DNA of 64,000 nt from Luteibacter aegosomatissinici (GTDB lineage Bacteria > Pseudomonadota > Gammaproteobacteria > Xanthomonadales > Rhodanobacteraceae). Both the position numbers and the translations under genes were made by a program. The notes beneath the pieces were generated by a model, which saw nothing but the letters and a program-made list of their open reading frames with translations, was not told the origin of the DNA and did not search any database. Below are positions 63,620 through 64,000 of this stretch, piece after piece. Each line of letters begins with the position of its first letter. The stretch's first letter is position 1. The stretch spans positions 744,001 through 808,000 of the forward strand of contig NZ_CP095742.1 in assembly GCF_023078495.1 (NCBI RefSeq), in the 5' to 3' direction.

Positions 63620-64000
63620 ATGTCCGAGTCATCCGAGAAACCCACCGGCCCCGACTTCACCCAGGGGGTGCCGATCGGGTCGATTCCGGAGGGCGGGGTG
63701 CTGGCCGGCCACGTCGGCGACGATGTCGTGATCATCGGACGAACCGCCGAGGGACTGTCGGCGATCACCGGCACGTGCAGCCACTATGGCGGCGCGCTCG
63801 CGGATGGCCTGCGCGTGGGCGATACCGTGCACTGCCCGCTGCACCACGCCTGCTTTGACCTGGCCACGGGCCGAGCGCTTCGCGCGCCGGCGCTGTCGCC
63901 CGTGGATCGCTGGAAGGTCGATGAGCGCGACGGAAAGGTCTTCATCACCGAAAAGCTCCCGGCCCCCGACCCCGCGGAACCGACCGACACACCCGAGCGG
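63620..64000 (+). CDS. Rieske-domain N-terminus of an oxidoreductase (cut by window end)
   Basis: The first 127 codons of a protein starting MSESSEKPTGPDF at ATG 63620. A Rieske [2Fe-2S] domain is visible: CSHYGG (Cys-x-His) at about residues 54-56 and CPLHHACF (Cys-x2-His) at about 74-77. This spacing with a following acidic, Pro-rich linker (PAPDPAEPTDTPE) is typical of FAD-dependent oxidoreductases of the AIF-like type, in which a flavin domain follows. That domain lies beyond the window, so the full identity is inferred. Confidence 0.75.
   Translation, partial: MSESSEKPTGPDFTQGVPIGSIPEGGVLAGHVGDDVVIIGRTAEGLSAITGTCSHYGGALADGLRVGDTVHCPLHHACFDLATGRALRAPALSPVDRWKVDERDGKVFITEKLPAPDPAEPTDTPER

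Overview
The window is GC-rich, densely packed chromosomal DNA from a gammaproteobacterium. The gene families and the 'GTAGGAGC' inverted repeats suggest the Xanthomonadales, most likely a Luteibacter/Dyella/Rhodanobacter relative; this placement is inference, since no rRNA or tRNA is present. Most genes are in tight operons with ATGA-type stop/start overlaps. No CRISPR array, transposase, phage or rRNA/tRNA gene was found.

Layout. 1-2.3 kb: end of a xylose ABC permease (xylH), a REP-type inverted repeat, a DUF4142 protein, and metK with a strong terminator. 2.4-5.1 kb: B12-independent methionine synthase metE behind a cobalamin riboswitch whose downstream hairpin covers the metE Shine-Dalgarno; a near-perfect 32-bp palindrome lies within the leader, and one half of it recurs upstream of metK. 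5.2-9.1 kb: a GT1 glycosyltransferase, an aldo/keto reductase, two coupled unknown genes and a 425-bp non-coding stretch. 9.1-16.6 kb: an EF-G paralogue, then a molybdenum-cofactor/formate-dehydrogenase block (moeA, mobA, unknown; convergent with fdhD and an FdhF/YdeP-type oxidoreductase).

16.7-25 kb is the most coherent catabolic island: a carbohydrate-type porin, a LysR regulator, 4-oxalomesaconate tautomerase (galD), hydratase (galB), CHA aldolase (galC), 2-pyrone-4,6-dicarboxylate hydrolase (ligI) and a DctA-type carboxylate carrier. Together they would convert PDC to pyruvate plus oxaloacetate, but no ring-cleavage dioxygenase is present. The porin and galD promoters carry the same architecture: two ATGCA-N5-TGCAT sites 30 bp apart, and an identical 12-mer at the same offset.

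25-37.3 kb holds miscellaneous genes: NAD(P)-binding protein, large secreted esterase divergent from an AraC regulator, dusB, an ECF sigma/anti-sigma/lipoprotein-subtilase operon, and a heme module (cytochrome b561, a beta-barrel protein with an N-terminal heme c motif, and a small cytochrome c).

37.4-57.9 kb is a surface-glycan/secondary-product locus. It has a dTDP-sugar ketoisomerase, acyltransferase and aminotransferase, then Wzx-, Wzy- and Wzz-like proteins, several glycosyltransferases, two methyltransferases, an amidohydrolase and two B12-type radical SAM enzymes. It ends with a nucleotidyltransferase, HPr-kinase-like protein and ABC exporter set like the accessory genes of some lasso-peptide clusters, without any cyclase or leader peptidase. 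One glycosyltransferase carries a REP sequence read in frame, and two glycosyltransferases end on a REP-type TAG.

57.9-64 kb is a c-di-GMP block: periplasmic cupredoxin, membrane EAL phosphodiesterase with a degenerate GGDEF, an outer-membrane protein, and a separate active-looking diguanylate cyclase. The window ends inside a Rieske-domain gene.
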